Positions 22,055-31,753 of a stretch of 64,000 nucleotides of DNA are shown piece after piece. The stretch comes from Acidobacteriota bacterium (GTDB taxonomy: Bacteria; Acidobacteriota; Vicinamibacteria; Vicinamibacterales; UBA2999). The notes beneath the pieces are model-generated. The model saw only the letters and a list, made by a program, of their open reading frames with translations, was not told the DNA's origin and made no database searches. The position numbers and the translations under genes are program-made. Numbering within the stretch: position 1 is the first letter of the stretch; each line of letters starts with the position of its first letter. The stretch covers positions 1 to 64,000 of the forward strand of contig CAUJDN010000051.1 of NCBI GenBank assembly GCA_963169195.1, written 5' to 3'.

Positions 22055-23680
22055 ATGTTCACGCGTCTCACCTCCATGATTACGTTGTTGTGCGGGATCG
22101 CCCTGCTGCCGGTGGTGGCGCTCGGGCAGCCCGCCGCCCGCCTCGACCGCGCGCTGGCCGAGGCGCGGCAGGAAGGTCGGCCGTCGCGGGTGATTGTGAA
22201 GGCCAAGCCGGGGTACCGAGCCTGGCTGACGCAGCAACTCGCTGCGCAGGGCCGGCACGTCGGGGCCGAGCACGAGTCGATCGACGCGCTGTCCGTCGAG
22301 CTCACGGCGGCCGAGGTCGAGGCCGTGTGTGCCGACCCCGCGACGGTTGGATGCTCCGTGGATGCGGTGGTCTCTCCCAGCGCGTCGTTCTTCGGGGTCG
22401 GCGCGGACGACCGGTTCGCCAGCAACACGGCCCTTGCGGCCATGGGGCTGTCCACCCGGCGCCGCGCCGGCGCCGGGGTCACGGTCGCGCTCATCGACTC
22501 GGGCATTCATCCTTCGGCCGCCTTTGCGGGCCGCATCAAGGCCTTCTTCGATTTCACGCAGGCCGATATCACGCGCTCGGCGCCCCACGACGACTACGGC
22601 CACGGCACCCACGTGGCGGGCCTCATCGGCGGCCGGCAGCCGGTGGACGACCGGGCCATGCAGGGGGTGGCTCCTCTCGTCCAGTTCGTGGGCATGAAGG
22701 TGCTCGACGCGACGGGACGCGGCCGGACGAGCGACGTCATCCGCGCGATTGAGTTCGCGGTCGCCAATCGGCGCCGCCTCGGCATCGACATCATCAACCT
22801 GTCACTGGGCCATCCGATCTTCGAGGCGGCCGCTGCCGATCCGCTGGTGCAGGCCGTGGAGCAGGCCGTGCGGGCGGGCCTCATCGTCGTGGCTTCGGCC
22901 GGCAACTACGGCGTGGGCGCGAACGGGGAGGTGGGATTCGCCGGCATCACGTCGCCGGGCAACGCGCCGTCGGCCATCACGGCCGGTGCGTTCAACCACA
23001 ACAGCACGTCCGGCCGCAGCGACGACCGCGTGTCGCCGTACAGCTCGCGCGGCCCGACGTGGTACGACGGACTCGCGAAGCCCGACTTCGTCGCGCCCGG
23101 CCACCTGCTACCGTCGGAGCTCGCGCCGGGAAGCGCGCTGGCCGAGTCGTATCCCGGCCTCGTCGTGACCGGCTCTTCGGGCCGGTCCTACCTGCGCCTG
23201 TCCGGCACGAGCATGGCGGCGGGCGTGACGAGCGGCCTGGTGGCACTCCTCAAGGACGAACTGCCCGCGCTGACGCCCAACCTGGCGAAGGCCCTGCTGC
23301 AGTTCACGGCGCTGCCGCTCGCCGACGAGAACGGCCTGCCATATCACCGGCTGGCGCAGGGCACCGGCGCGGCCAACGGCGAGGGCGCGCTGCGCCTGGC
23401 CTCGGCCATCGATCGCCGCGTGACCGACGTGGAGCAGACGTGGCTGTCGATGCCGCACTGCGACGACAGCCTGCGGGTCGACGGCGAGGCCACTGCGTGC
23501 CAGACCGTCGTCGGCGACGAGGCCTACGCGTGGGCGGGCAACATCGTGTGGGGCGACAACATCGTGTGGGGCGACTCCGTCTTCTACAACCTGCCGGTGT
23601 GGGGCCTCAACATCGTGTGGGGCGACAACATCGTGTGGAGCGCTGGCGCGGCCACTCAGGCGGATGGAGGGCAGCGCTAA
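22055..23680 (+). CDS. S8 family serine peptidase (subtilase) with C-terminal NIVWGD repeats
   Basis: An exported subtilisin-like protease of 541 residues from the ATG at 22055 (22016 and 22076 are other possible starts). A signal peptide (ITLLCGIALLPVVALGQ) is followed by an inhibitor-I9-like prodomain (about 35-100). The catalytic triad is D148 (VALIDSGIHP), H183 (YGHGTHVAG) and S386 (LSGTSMAAG). The last 40 residues contain four NIVW units, mostly as NIVWGDNIVWGD, with VWGLNIVWGD. This tail is encoded by near-perfect DNA repeats. I recall such tails in Acidobacteriota subtilases; their role is unknown. The stop TAA overlaps the ATG of the first GNAT gene (TAATG). Confidence 0.92.
   Translation: MFTRLTSMITLLCGIALLPVVALGQPAARLDRALAEARQEGRPSRVIVKAKPGYRAWLTQQLAAQGRHVGAEHESIDALSVELTAAEVEAVCADPATVGCSVDAVVSPSASFFGVGADDRFASNTALAAMGLSTRRRAGAGVTVALIDSGIHPSAAFAGRIKAFFDFTQADITRSAPHDDYGHGTHVAGLIGGRQPVDDRAMQGVAPLVQFVGMKVLDATGRGRTSDVIRAIEFAVANRRRLGIDIINLSLGHPIFEAAAADPLVQAVEQAVRAGLIVVASAGNYGVGANGEVGFAGITSPGNAPSAITAGAFNHNSTSGRSDDRVSPYSSRGPTWYDGLAKPDFVAPGHLLPSELAPGSALAESYPGLVVTGSSGRSYLRLSGTSMAAGVTSGLVALLKDELPALTPNLAKALLQFTALPLADENGLPYHRLAQGTGAANGEGALRLASAIDRRVTDVEQTWLSMPHCDDSLRVDGEATACQTVVGDEAYAWAGNIVWGDNIVWGDSVFYNLPVWGLNIVWGDNIVWSAGAATQADGGQR
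23539..23642 (+). repeat. in-frame tandem repeat coding NIVWGD
   Basis: The 18-base unit AACATCGTGTGGGGCGAC occurs in two directly adjacent pairs (near 23539-23574 and 23608-23642), separated by a spacer coding SVFYNLPVWGL. The codons are nearly identical between copies, which suggests recent expansion or strong selection. It lies at the extreme C-terminus of the S8 protease. Confidence 0.85.
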
Positions 23681-24351
23681 TGGACAAGATGGAATATCAA
23701 CCGAACCTTCAGCCTGCGGTCGCGACGGTCCAGCCGGCGCGCCCTGCCATCCTTCCAGCCACGACACTCGACTGGCGGCAGCAACTGCCGACGCTGGTCG
23801 GCACGCGCGTCACGCTGCGCGAGCTCAAGGTGTCGGACGCGCCGGCTCTGCTGGCGACGATGACGGCGGAGGAGGTGGCGCGGTTCATCTCGACGCCGCC
23901 CGACACCGTCGAGGGCTTCGAGCGCTTCATCCAGTGGGCGCAGCGCGAGCGCGAGTACGGGCGCTACGCCTGCTTCGCCGTGGTGCCCCACGGGATGACG
24001 CATCCGATCGGTCTCTTCCAGCTCCGCCAGGTCGCGGCCGGTTTCACGACGGCCGAATGGGGTTTCGCCATCGCCTCCGCGTTCTGGGGCGGCGGCTACT
24101 TCGTCGACGCGGCCCGGATGGTCGTGGACTTCGCGATCGAATCGGTCGGCGTGACACGGCTCGAGGCGCGGTCGGCGGTCGCCAACGGCCGCGGCAACGG
24201 CGCGCTGCGCAAGCTGGGCGCCGTGCAGGAAGGCGTCCTCCGCCGGGCGTTCCGCAAGGACGGCCGGCAGCTCGATCAGGCGCTCTGGTCGATCCTCGCC
24301 GCCGACTGGCGCCAGGCGAAGTCCGTGTGGCGCCCGGAGATCGTGCACTAG
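23680..24351 (+). CDS. GNAT family N-acetyltransferase (RimJ/RimL-like), copy 1
   Basis: A 223-residue acetyltransferase. After about 30 residues of Pro/Ala/Gln-rich leader, the GNAT domain begins LDWRQQLPTLVGTRVTLREL. The acetyl-CoA-binding region corresponds to EWGFAIASAFWGGGYFVDA and RLEARSAVANGRGNGALRKLG, the layout of RimJ/RimL proteins that acetylate N-terminal or other amines. Its ATG overlaps the protease stop, so translation of the two is coupled. A close paralogue follows. The acetyl acceptor is unknown; the protease or its repeat tail is one guess from context. Confidence 0.88.
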   Translation: MDKMEYQPNLQPAVATVQPARPAILPATTLDWRQQLPTLVGTRVTLRELKVSDAPALLATMTAEEVARFISTPPDTVEGFERFIQWAQREREYGRYACFAVVPHGMTHPIGLFQLRQVAAGFTTAEWGFAIASAFWGGGYFVDAARMVVDFAIESVGVTRLEARSAVANGRGNGALRKLGAVQEGVLRRAFRKDGRQLDQALWSILAADWRQAKSVWRPEIVH

Positions 24352-24383
24352 GCGCGCCATCGCCTGCAGCCGTGAAGCGCACC

Positions 24384-25073
24384 ATGCCACGTCCAAGCTC
24401 GAAGCGGCCGCCCGTGAGAAAGCCGGCGCTCCAGCCGGAGCCGGAGCGCCACGCGCTGGCCTCGTCGCCGGTGGCGGCCGCGGTGGCGCAGCTGGACTGG
24501 CAGCAGGGGCTGCCCACCTTCCGGCTGGCCACGTGCACGCTGCGCGAAGTGGAGATGACGGACGCCGCGTCGCTGATGGCACACCTGAGCAACGAGGAGG
24601 TCTCGCGGTTCATCCTTCCGCCGCCACGCTCGGTACAGAGCTTCGAGAACTACATCCTGAAGGCGCTCCGTGATCGCCAGGCCGGCCACTATGCGTGCTT
24701 CGTCGTGGTGCCGGACGGCATGGACGATCCCGTCGGCGTGTTCCAGCTCCGGCAGCTCGAGGCGGGCTTTGCCACGGCCGAGTGGGGGTTCGCCATCGGC
24801 TCCGCGTTCTGGGGTGCGGGCCTGTTCATGCAGTGCGCAAAGCAGGTCCTCGAGTTCGCATTCGAGACGATGGGGGTGCAGCGGCTCGAGGCGCGGGCCG
24901 CGGTGATGAATGGGCGTGGGAACGGCGCCCTCAGGAAACTCGGCGCGGTGCAGGAGGGCGTGTTGCGCCGCTCGTTCAAGCGTCACGGGCAGTTCTTCGA
25001 CCAGGTGCTCTGGTCGGTCCTGGCCGAGGACTGGCGCCTGCAGCGAAGCGCGCGACGCGGTCGCGTCCACTAG
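24384..25073 (+). CDS. GNAT family N-acetyltransferase (RimJ/RimL-like), copy 2
   Basis: A 229-residue paralogue of the preceding gene. It shares the layout LDWQQGLPTFRLATCTLRE, the core EWGFAIGSAFWGAGLFM and the stretch NGRGNGALRKLGAVQEGVLR. The start is uncertain: ATG 24384 is used here, GTG 24372 is in frame; neither has a clear ribosome binding site, so it may rely on read-on translation from copy 1, 32 bases upstream. A strong terminator follows at 25101, which closes the protease-GNAT-GNAT unit. Tandem duplication is the simplest origin. Confidence 0.87.
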   Translation: MPRPSSKRPPVRKPALQPEPERHALASSPVAAAVAQLDWQQGLPTFRLATCTLREVEMTDAASLMAHLSNEEVSRFILPPPRSVQSFENYILKALRDRQAGHYACFVVVPDGMDDPVGVFQLRQLEAGFATAEWGFAIGSAFWGAGLFMQCAKQVLEFAFETMGVQRLEARAAVMNGRGNGALRKLGAVQEGVLRRSFKRHGQFFDQVLWSVLAEDWRLQRSARRGRVH

Positions 25074-25100
25074 ATCGGTCGGCCCAAGTCACACGGTTGG

Positions 25101-25137
25101 GCCCGGGCATTCCAGGGATGCCCGGGCCTTTTTTTCT
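25101..25137 (+). terminator. strong intrinsic terminator after the GNAT pair
   Basis: A perfect 10-bp stem (GCCCGGGCAT, 25101-25110, with ATGCCCGGGC at 25118-25127) closes a 7-base loop and is followed at once by C and eight T. It is the clearest Rho-independent terminator in the window. Confidence 0.93.
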
Positions 25138-25223
25138 GCTCGCCCCGCCCGCCATGAGGCGCACGAAGGCCTTTCTCGAACGCACGACGACTCCCGGCCA
25201 CCGCGCGCAGTACACTCCAATGC

Positions 25224-26273
25224 GTGCTGGTGTCCGAGTTCGACTTCGACCTGCCTCCGGAACTCATCGCCCAGGAGCCTCCGTCCGAGCGCGGGGCCTC
25301 GCGGCTGCTCAGGCTGGGACGACATGACGGCGCCATCTCGCATCACCGGTTCTCGGACCTTCCCGATCTGCTGACCCCCGGCGACCTGCTGGTCGTCAAC
25401 GACACGCGGGTGTTTCCCGCGCGGCTCATCGGGCGGCGCCTGCCCGGCGGCGGCGCCGCCGAGTGCTTCCTGGTGAGGCCTGGCCCCGATCCCGACACGT
25501 GGGTGGCGCTCGTCCATCCCGGCCAGCGCCTCGGGCCCGGTTCGCAGATGGTGTTCGAGCGCGGCGGGCACCGGATCGACGCGGAGGTGATCAGCCGGCA
25601 CTTCCATGGGCGGCGGGTCGTCAGGCTGCGGACACCGGACGGCACGGCCCTGCGGGACGCCATCCACGTCGTGGGGCACATGCCGCTGCCTCCGTACGTG
25701 AAGCGCCAGGACACGCCTGCGGACCGCGAGCGCTACCAGACGGTCTACGCGCGCGCCGAAGGATCGATCGCCGCGCCGACGGCGGGCCTGCACTTCACCA
25801 GCGCCATCTTCGACGCGCTGCGGCAGCGCGGCATCGAGCGTGTCGCCCTCACGCTCCATGTGGGTTACGGCACGTTCCAGCCGGTGCGTGTCGAGAACGT
25901 GGACGAGCACCGGATGGAGGCCGAGCACTTCGAGATCGAGCCCGAGGCCGCCGCCGCGCTCTCGCGCGCCCGGGCCGGGAACCGCCGCATCGTCGCCGTC
26001 GGAACAACGACGACGAGAACGCTCGAATCGCTGGCACTCTCCGACGATGGCAGCGTGCAGCCGCAGAGGGGCGAAACCGCGCTCTTCATCCGGCCGGGGC
26101 ACGCGTTCCGCCTCGTCTCGGGGCTCATCACGAATTTCCACCTGCCGCGGTCGTCGCTGCTGATGCTGGTGTCGGCCTTTGCCGGTCGGGAGCACGTGCT
26201 GGCTGCCTACCGCGAGGCCGTGGCGGCGCGCTACCGCTTCTACAGCTACGGCGACGCGATGCTGATCCTCTAG
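25224..26273 (+). CDS. queA: tRNA preQ1(34) S-adenosylmethionine ribosyltransferase-isomerase QueA
   Basis: A 349-residue enzyme that transfers the ribosyl part of SAM to 7-aminomethyl-7-deazaguanine in tRNA, giving epoxyqueuosine. Signatures are FDFDLPPELIAQEPPSERG at the start, LLVVNDTRVFPARL, HVGYGTFQPV, and TNFHLPRSSLLMLVSAFAG at the end. GTG 25224 is used; GTG 25230 is an equal alternative. In many bacteria queA is close to ruvAB; here fabH and the protease-GNAT unit lie between. queE and queC are also in this window, about 17 kb on. Confidence 0.95.
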   Translation: MLVSEFDFDLPPELIAQEPPSERGASRLLRLGRHDGAISHHRFSDLPDLLTPGDLLVVNDTRVFPARLIGRRLPGGGAAECFLVRPGPDPDTWVALVHPGQRLGPGSQMVFERGGHRIDAEVISRHFHGRRVVRLRTPDGTALRDAIHVVGHMPLPPYVKRQDTPADRERYQTVYARAEGSIAAPTAGLHFTSAIFDALRQRGIERVALTLHVGYGTFQPVRVENVDEHRMEAEHFEIEPEAAAALSRARAGNRRIVAVGTTTTRTLESLALSDDGSVQPQRGETALFIRPGHAFRLVSGLITNFHLPRSSLLMLVSAFAGREHVLAAYREAVAARYRFYSYGDAMLIL

Positions 26274-26304
26274 GCGCGGCGACGCGTGTAGGCTATAGGC
26301 GCTC

Positions 26305-27252
26305 ATGAAGCTCCCGTACGAAGAGTTCGGCCTCGCACAGGTCCGCACCTACCCGCTGCGGTCCCGGGCCAGCAAGGTGCACGCGTCACAGTTCGGGCGG
26401 CCGCACCGGAAGGGCGAGGGGATGCGGTCGTTCCTCGACAGCCTGCCGCGCCTGCTCGCCGGCGACGACTTCCGCGAGGTGGTGGCCGCCCTGCTCGCGG
26501 CGCGGCGTGGCGACCGGGCCATCCTCTGGGGCGTGGGCGCGCACGTGCTGAAGGCGGGCCTCTCGCCCATCCTCGTGGACCTGATGGCGCGTGGCTTCGT
26601 CTCGGCTCTCGCGACCAACGGCGCCGGCCTGATCCACGACTTCGAAATCGCGCTGGCGGGCTCGACCTCCGAGGACGTGGACAGCGCGCTCGGACCGGGC
26701 ACGTTCGGGATGGCCGAGGAAACGGGCGCGGAGCTCAACCGGGCCATCACGGAGGGGGTCGGACAGGGCCTGGGCATTGGGCAGGCCGTGGGGCGATACC
26801 TGGTCGCGCGTCAGCCGGCGCACGTGGACCAGAGCCTGTTCGCGACCGCCGCGCGCCTCGAGATTCCCGTGACGGTCCACGTGGCCATTGGCACCGACAT
26901 CATCCACATGCACCCCGACGCGTCGGGCGCGGCCATCGGCGAGGGCAGCCTCCGCGATTTCCGTTACTTCGCCTCTTCGGTTGCCCGCCTCGCGGGCGGC
27001 GTGTACCTGAACTGCGGCTCCGCGGTCGTGCTGCCGGAGGTGTTCCTCAAGGCCGTGGCCCTGGCGCGGAATGCCGGGCATGCCCTGGACGGGCTGACGA
27101 CGGTGAACCTGGATTTCCTGCGGCACTACCGGCCGCAGACCAACGTCGTGATGCGGCCAACGGCTGGCGTGGGACGCGGCTACTCGCTTACTGGCCATCA
27201 CGAGATCCTCATCCCGCTGCTGGCCGCCGCGCTCGTGGAAGCGACTGCGTGA
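26305..27252 (+). CDS. deoxyhypusine synthase-like protein
   Basis: A 315-residue protein without obvious signal or membrane segments. The middle part, AILWGVGAHVLKAGLSPILV then ATNGAGLIHDFEIALAG, TSEDV, GTFGMAEETGAELNRAI, resembles in order the NAD-binding deoxyhypusine synthase core (nucleotide site, glycine-rich TTAGG-like segment, then G-F-E-N-GI region). Bacteria lack eIF5A, so bacterial members are thought to act on small polyamines (homospermidine synthase-like) or have unknown roles. The call rests on pattern likeness alone. A TATAGG -10-like word lies just before the start. The gene precedes tRNA-Met. Confidence 0.55.
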   Translation: MKLPYEEFGLAQVRTYPLRSRASKVHASQFGRPHRKGEGMRSFLDSLPRLLAGDDFREVVAALLAARRGDRAILWGVGAHVLKAGLSPILVDLMARGFVSALATNGAGLIHDFEIALAGSTSEDVDSALGPGTFGMAEETGAELNRAITEGVGQGLGIGQAVGRYLVARQPAHVDQSLFATAARLEIPVTVHVAIGTDIIHMHPDASGAAIGEGSLRDFRYFASSVARLAGGVYLNCGSAVVLPEVFLKAVALARNAGHALDGLTTVNLDFLRHYRPQTNVVMRPTAGVGRGYSLTGHHEILIPLLAAALVEATA

Positions 27253-27295
27253 CGCCGGTCCCGGCGGTAGGTGGAAGCGTCGAGCTGTACCCGTG

Positions 27296-27301
27296 TACAA
27301 T
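27296..27301 (+). promoter_or_regulatory. TACAAT -10 element before tRNA-Met
   Basis: TACAAT ends 11 bases before the first base of the tRNA, a fitting distance for a -10 hexamer. No clear -35 hexamer is present at 16-18 bases. The same hexamer stands just before three protein genes (42632, 43358, 47902). Confidence 0.5.
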
Positions 27302-27312
27302 CAATGGTTCGT

Positions 27313-27389
27313 GCCGGAGTAGCTCAGCCGGTTAGAGCGAGCGTCTCATAAGCGCTAGGTCGGCGGTTCGAGTCCGCCCTCCGGCACCA
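27313..27389 (+). tRNA. tRNA-Met (anticodon CAT), elongator type
   Basis: A 77-nt cloverleaf: acceptor GCCGGAG with CTCCGGC, D stem GCTC/GAGC, anticodon stem AGCGT/GCGCT with loop CTCATAA (anticodon CAT), T loop TTCGAGT and encoded CCA (387-389 of the 27,000s). The first acceptor pair is normal and the three G-C pairs of initiators are absent, so it is not initiator tRNA. A tRNA-Ile2 read by TilS also has CAT; notably tilS is the next gene, 53 bases downstream, so that identity should be kept in mind. Confidence 0.93.
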
Positions 27390-27442
27390 ATCGTCTCCCC
27401 TGAGCGGGTGCACCAGCGCGCCGCTCCCGTATCCTGAACGAC

Positions 27443-28828
27443 ATGAGCCTGGTCGCCCGCGTGCAGGCGTTTGCCAGCCAGCACGGCCTGTGGACGCCCG
27501 AGACACGGGTGGTCGCGGCGGTATCCGGCGGGTCCGACTCGGTGGCGCTCCTCTTCATCCTCGACGCGCTGGCCCGCCAGCGCATCCTCACGCTGGCGGG
27601 CGTGGCGCACCTCCATCACCACATTCGCGGCGCCGAGGCCGACGCCGATGCCGCGTTGGTGGAGGGCCTGGCCGCCCGGCTCGGGCTGCCGCTCGATCTC
27701 GGCCACGTCGATGTCCCCGCGCGTGCCCGCGCCAGCCGCTGCTCGGTCGAGCTGGCAGGCCGGCATGCACGTCTCGACTTCTTCCGGCACTCTCTCGGGT
27801 GCCTTCGCGGTGATGTCGTGGCCCTGGCCCACACGCGCGGCGACCAGGCGGAAACCGTGCTGATCCGACTTGTGCGCGGTTCCGGTCCCCGGGGGCTTGG
27901 CGGCATGGCACCCCGGGTCGATCAGCGCGTGCGGCCCCTGCTCGACGTCGGCCGGAACGAACTCCGTGCCTGGCTGCGCGACCGCGAGGAAGCCTGGCGC
28001 GAAGACGTGACCAACGACGACGTGAGCGTCGCGCGCAACCGCATCCGTCACGACGTGCTGCCGCGCCTGGCGTCGCTCAACGCCCGGGTCGAGCTGGCCC
28101 TGGCGCGTGCGGCTCGCATCCACGCCGCCGATGCGCAGCTTCTCGACCAGCTGGCCGCCGTCGAGGCGGACCGACTGGTGGTGCGGGACGGGCCACGCGT
28201 CAGGCTCGACCTGGCGGACCTGGCCGGCCTGCCGGAGGCCCTCGGGCGCCGCGTGGTGCTGAGGGCCCTTGAAACACTCGACTCGTCCCGGGCGTATGGA
28301 TTTGAAGAGAGCGACGCCGTGCTCGACACGGCGTCGGGGGCCGCTGCGAGGGACCTCGGGCCCGTTCGCGTGGAACGAATCGGCGGGTCTGTTGTCTTAA
28401 TCAGTAAGGGCGTTCGGGCTCCCCGTCAGCCTTCCGGGCCACCGGTGGCTCTCCCTCTCGACGTACCTGGCACGGCCCACCACCCCCAGGGCCACTGGGT
28501 GGTCGAGGCAGCCGGCCCAATGCCACGTGAGCAGGCCGGCCATCCCTCGGCGAGTCGCGCGGTCCTCGACGCCGAGGCCGTCGGCCGCCGGCTGACCGTT
28601 CGAGGCTGGCGCCCGGGCGACCGGGTCGAGCCCCTGGGGCTCGGCGGGCGCAAGAAAGTGCAAGACCTGTTCGTGGATCGAAAGGTGCCGCGCGACGAGC
28701 GCGGGCTGGTGCCGATCGTGACGGACTGGGCGGGGCGTATCGCGTGGGTCGCGGGCCACGTGGTGGGGGAGGCCTTCCGCGTGACCCCCGGTTCGGCGGC
28801 CGTGGTAGTCTTGACCCTGAGGCGGTAG
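27443..28828 (+). CDS. tilS: tRNA(Ile)-lysidine synthase
   Basis: A 461-residue ATP-dependent enzyme that turns C34 of tRNA-Ile2 (CAT) into lysidine, so that it reads AUA instead of AUG. The PP-loop is VSGGSDSVALLF near residue 30; other marks are HLHHHIRGAEADADA and ALAHTRGDQAETVLIRLVRGSG. The C-terminal TilS domain is seen in LTVRGWRPGDRVEPLGLGG and KKVQDLFVDRKVPRDER. Essential in most bacteria. It is followed after 18 bases by ftsH, and tilS-ftsH is a widely conserved pair. Confidence 0.95.
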   Translation: MSLVARVQAFASQHGLWTPETRVVAAVSGGSDSVALLFILDALARQRILTLAGVAHLHHHIRGAEADADAALVEGLAARLGLPLDLGHVDVPARARASRCSVELAGRHARLDFFRHSLGCLRGDVVALAHTRGDQAETVLIRLVRGSGPRGLGGMAPRVDQRVRPLLDVGRNELRAWLRDREEAWREDVTNDDVSVARNRIRHDVLPRLASLNARVELALARAARIHAADAQLLDQLAAVEADRLVVRDGPRVRLDLADLAGLPEALGRRVVLRALETLDSSRAYGFEESDAVLDTASGAAARDLGPVRVERIGGSVVLISKGVRAPRQPSGPPVALPLDVPGTAHHPQGHWVVEAAGPMPREQAGHPSASRAVLDAEAVGRRLTVRGWRPGDRVEPLGLGGRKKVQDLFVDRKVPRDERGLVPIVTDWAGRIAWVAGHVVGEAFRVTPGSAAVVVLTLRR

Positions 28829-28846
28829 ACTCGCCCGGAGGCAGCG

Positions 28847-30757
<1,911 letters not shown>

Positions 30758-30797
30758 GCGGTCGGCCCCGGGGACCGAGCCCCGGCGCGCGCCCACC

Positions 30798-31667
30798 ATG
30801 CCTCCCTCGGCCCGCCGACGCTTCTCCATCCCGCTGCCGGGCCGTTCGCCGCTCGAACTCGGCGATCGCGCCCTGGTGATGGGCGTCCTCAACCTCACGC
30901 CCGATTCGTTCTCGGCCGACGGCCTGCTCGCCGATCCTGCCCGGGCGCTCGACGCCCTGCGAGCCATGGAAGGGTCCGGCGCCGACATCATCGACATCGG
31001 CGCGGAATCCACGCGCCCCGGGGCGGCGCCCGTGAGCGCCGCGGAGGAGATCGCGCGCCTTCGCCCGGTGCTGCGCGCCATCGGCGGCCGCGCGCGGGTG
31101 CCGCTCTCCATCGACACGAGCAAGGCCGACGTCGCCAACTTCGCGCTGGACGAGGGCGTGGCCATCGTCAACGACGTCAGCGGGCTCGACTACGACGCGG
31201 CGATGGGGCCCCTCGTAGCGGCCCGGGGTGTGCCCATCGTGCTCATGCACATGCGCGGCCGGCCAGGGGACATGTACGCGGAAGCCACGTACGACGACGT
31301 GGTCGTGGAGGTCATGCGGCACCTGCAACGGCGCGTCGAGCGCGCCGTGGGTGTTGGCATCGCGTGGGATCGCGTGCTGCTCGACCCGGGGATTGGCTTC
31401 GCCAAGCGTCCCGAGCACAGCTTCCGCGTCCTGGCGGCCACGTCGCGGCTCCAGGCGTTGGGCCGGCCGCTGCTGGTCGGTCCCTCCCGGAAGTCGTTCA
31501 TGACGGCGGCCACCGGTCCGATGCCGGCCGCCGACCGTGACTGGCCCACGGCGGCCGCCGCCACGGCGGCCGTGCTGGGCGGTGCGCACATCGTCCGCGT
31601 GCATCGCGTCGCCGAGATGGTCCAGGTGGTCCGCGTTGCCGAGGCCATCCGCGCCGCTTCGGTGTAG
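30798..31667 (+). CDS. folP: dihydropteroate synthase
   Basis: A 289-residue TIM-barrel enzyme that joins p-aminobenzoate to 6-hydroxymethyl-dihydropterin diphosphate in folate synthesis; the target of sulfonamides. Signatures are VMGVLNLTPDSFSADG, DIIDIGAESTRPGAAPV, IVNDVSGLDYD, DPGIGFAKRPEH and GPSRKSF. ATG 30798 starts the protein 41 bases after ftsH; the open frame extends upstream inside ftsH but is not coding there. ftsH-folP-cdaA-cdaR-glmM order is shared by many bacteria. Confidence 0.95.
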   Translation: MPPSARRRFSIPLPGRSPLELGDRALVMGVLNLTPDSFSADGLLADPARALDALRAMEGSGADIIDIGAESTRPGAAPVSAAEEIARLRPVLRAIGGRARVPLSIDTSKADVANFALDEGVAIVNDVSGLDYDAAMGPLVAARGVPIVLMHMRGRPGDMYAEATYDDVVVEVMRHLQRRVERAVGVGIAWDRVLLDPGIGFAKRPEHSFRVLAATSRLQALGRPLLVGPSRKSFMTAATGPMPAADRDWPTAAAATAAVLGGAHIVRVHRVAEMVQVVRVAEAIRAASV

Positions 31668-31753
31668 GGCCGGGCGCCCGGGCGCGCTGCCGCCTTCCGC
31701 CCGCCGGAGGGTGGTCCTGCGATAGGATCAGCTACCGAGCCCCCGCCTTCCCG

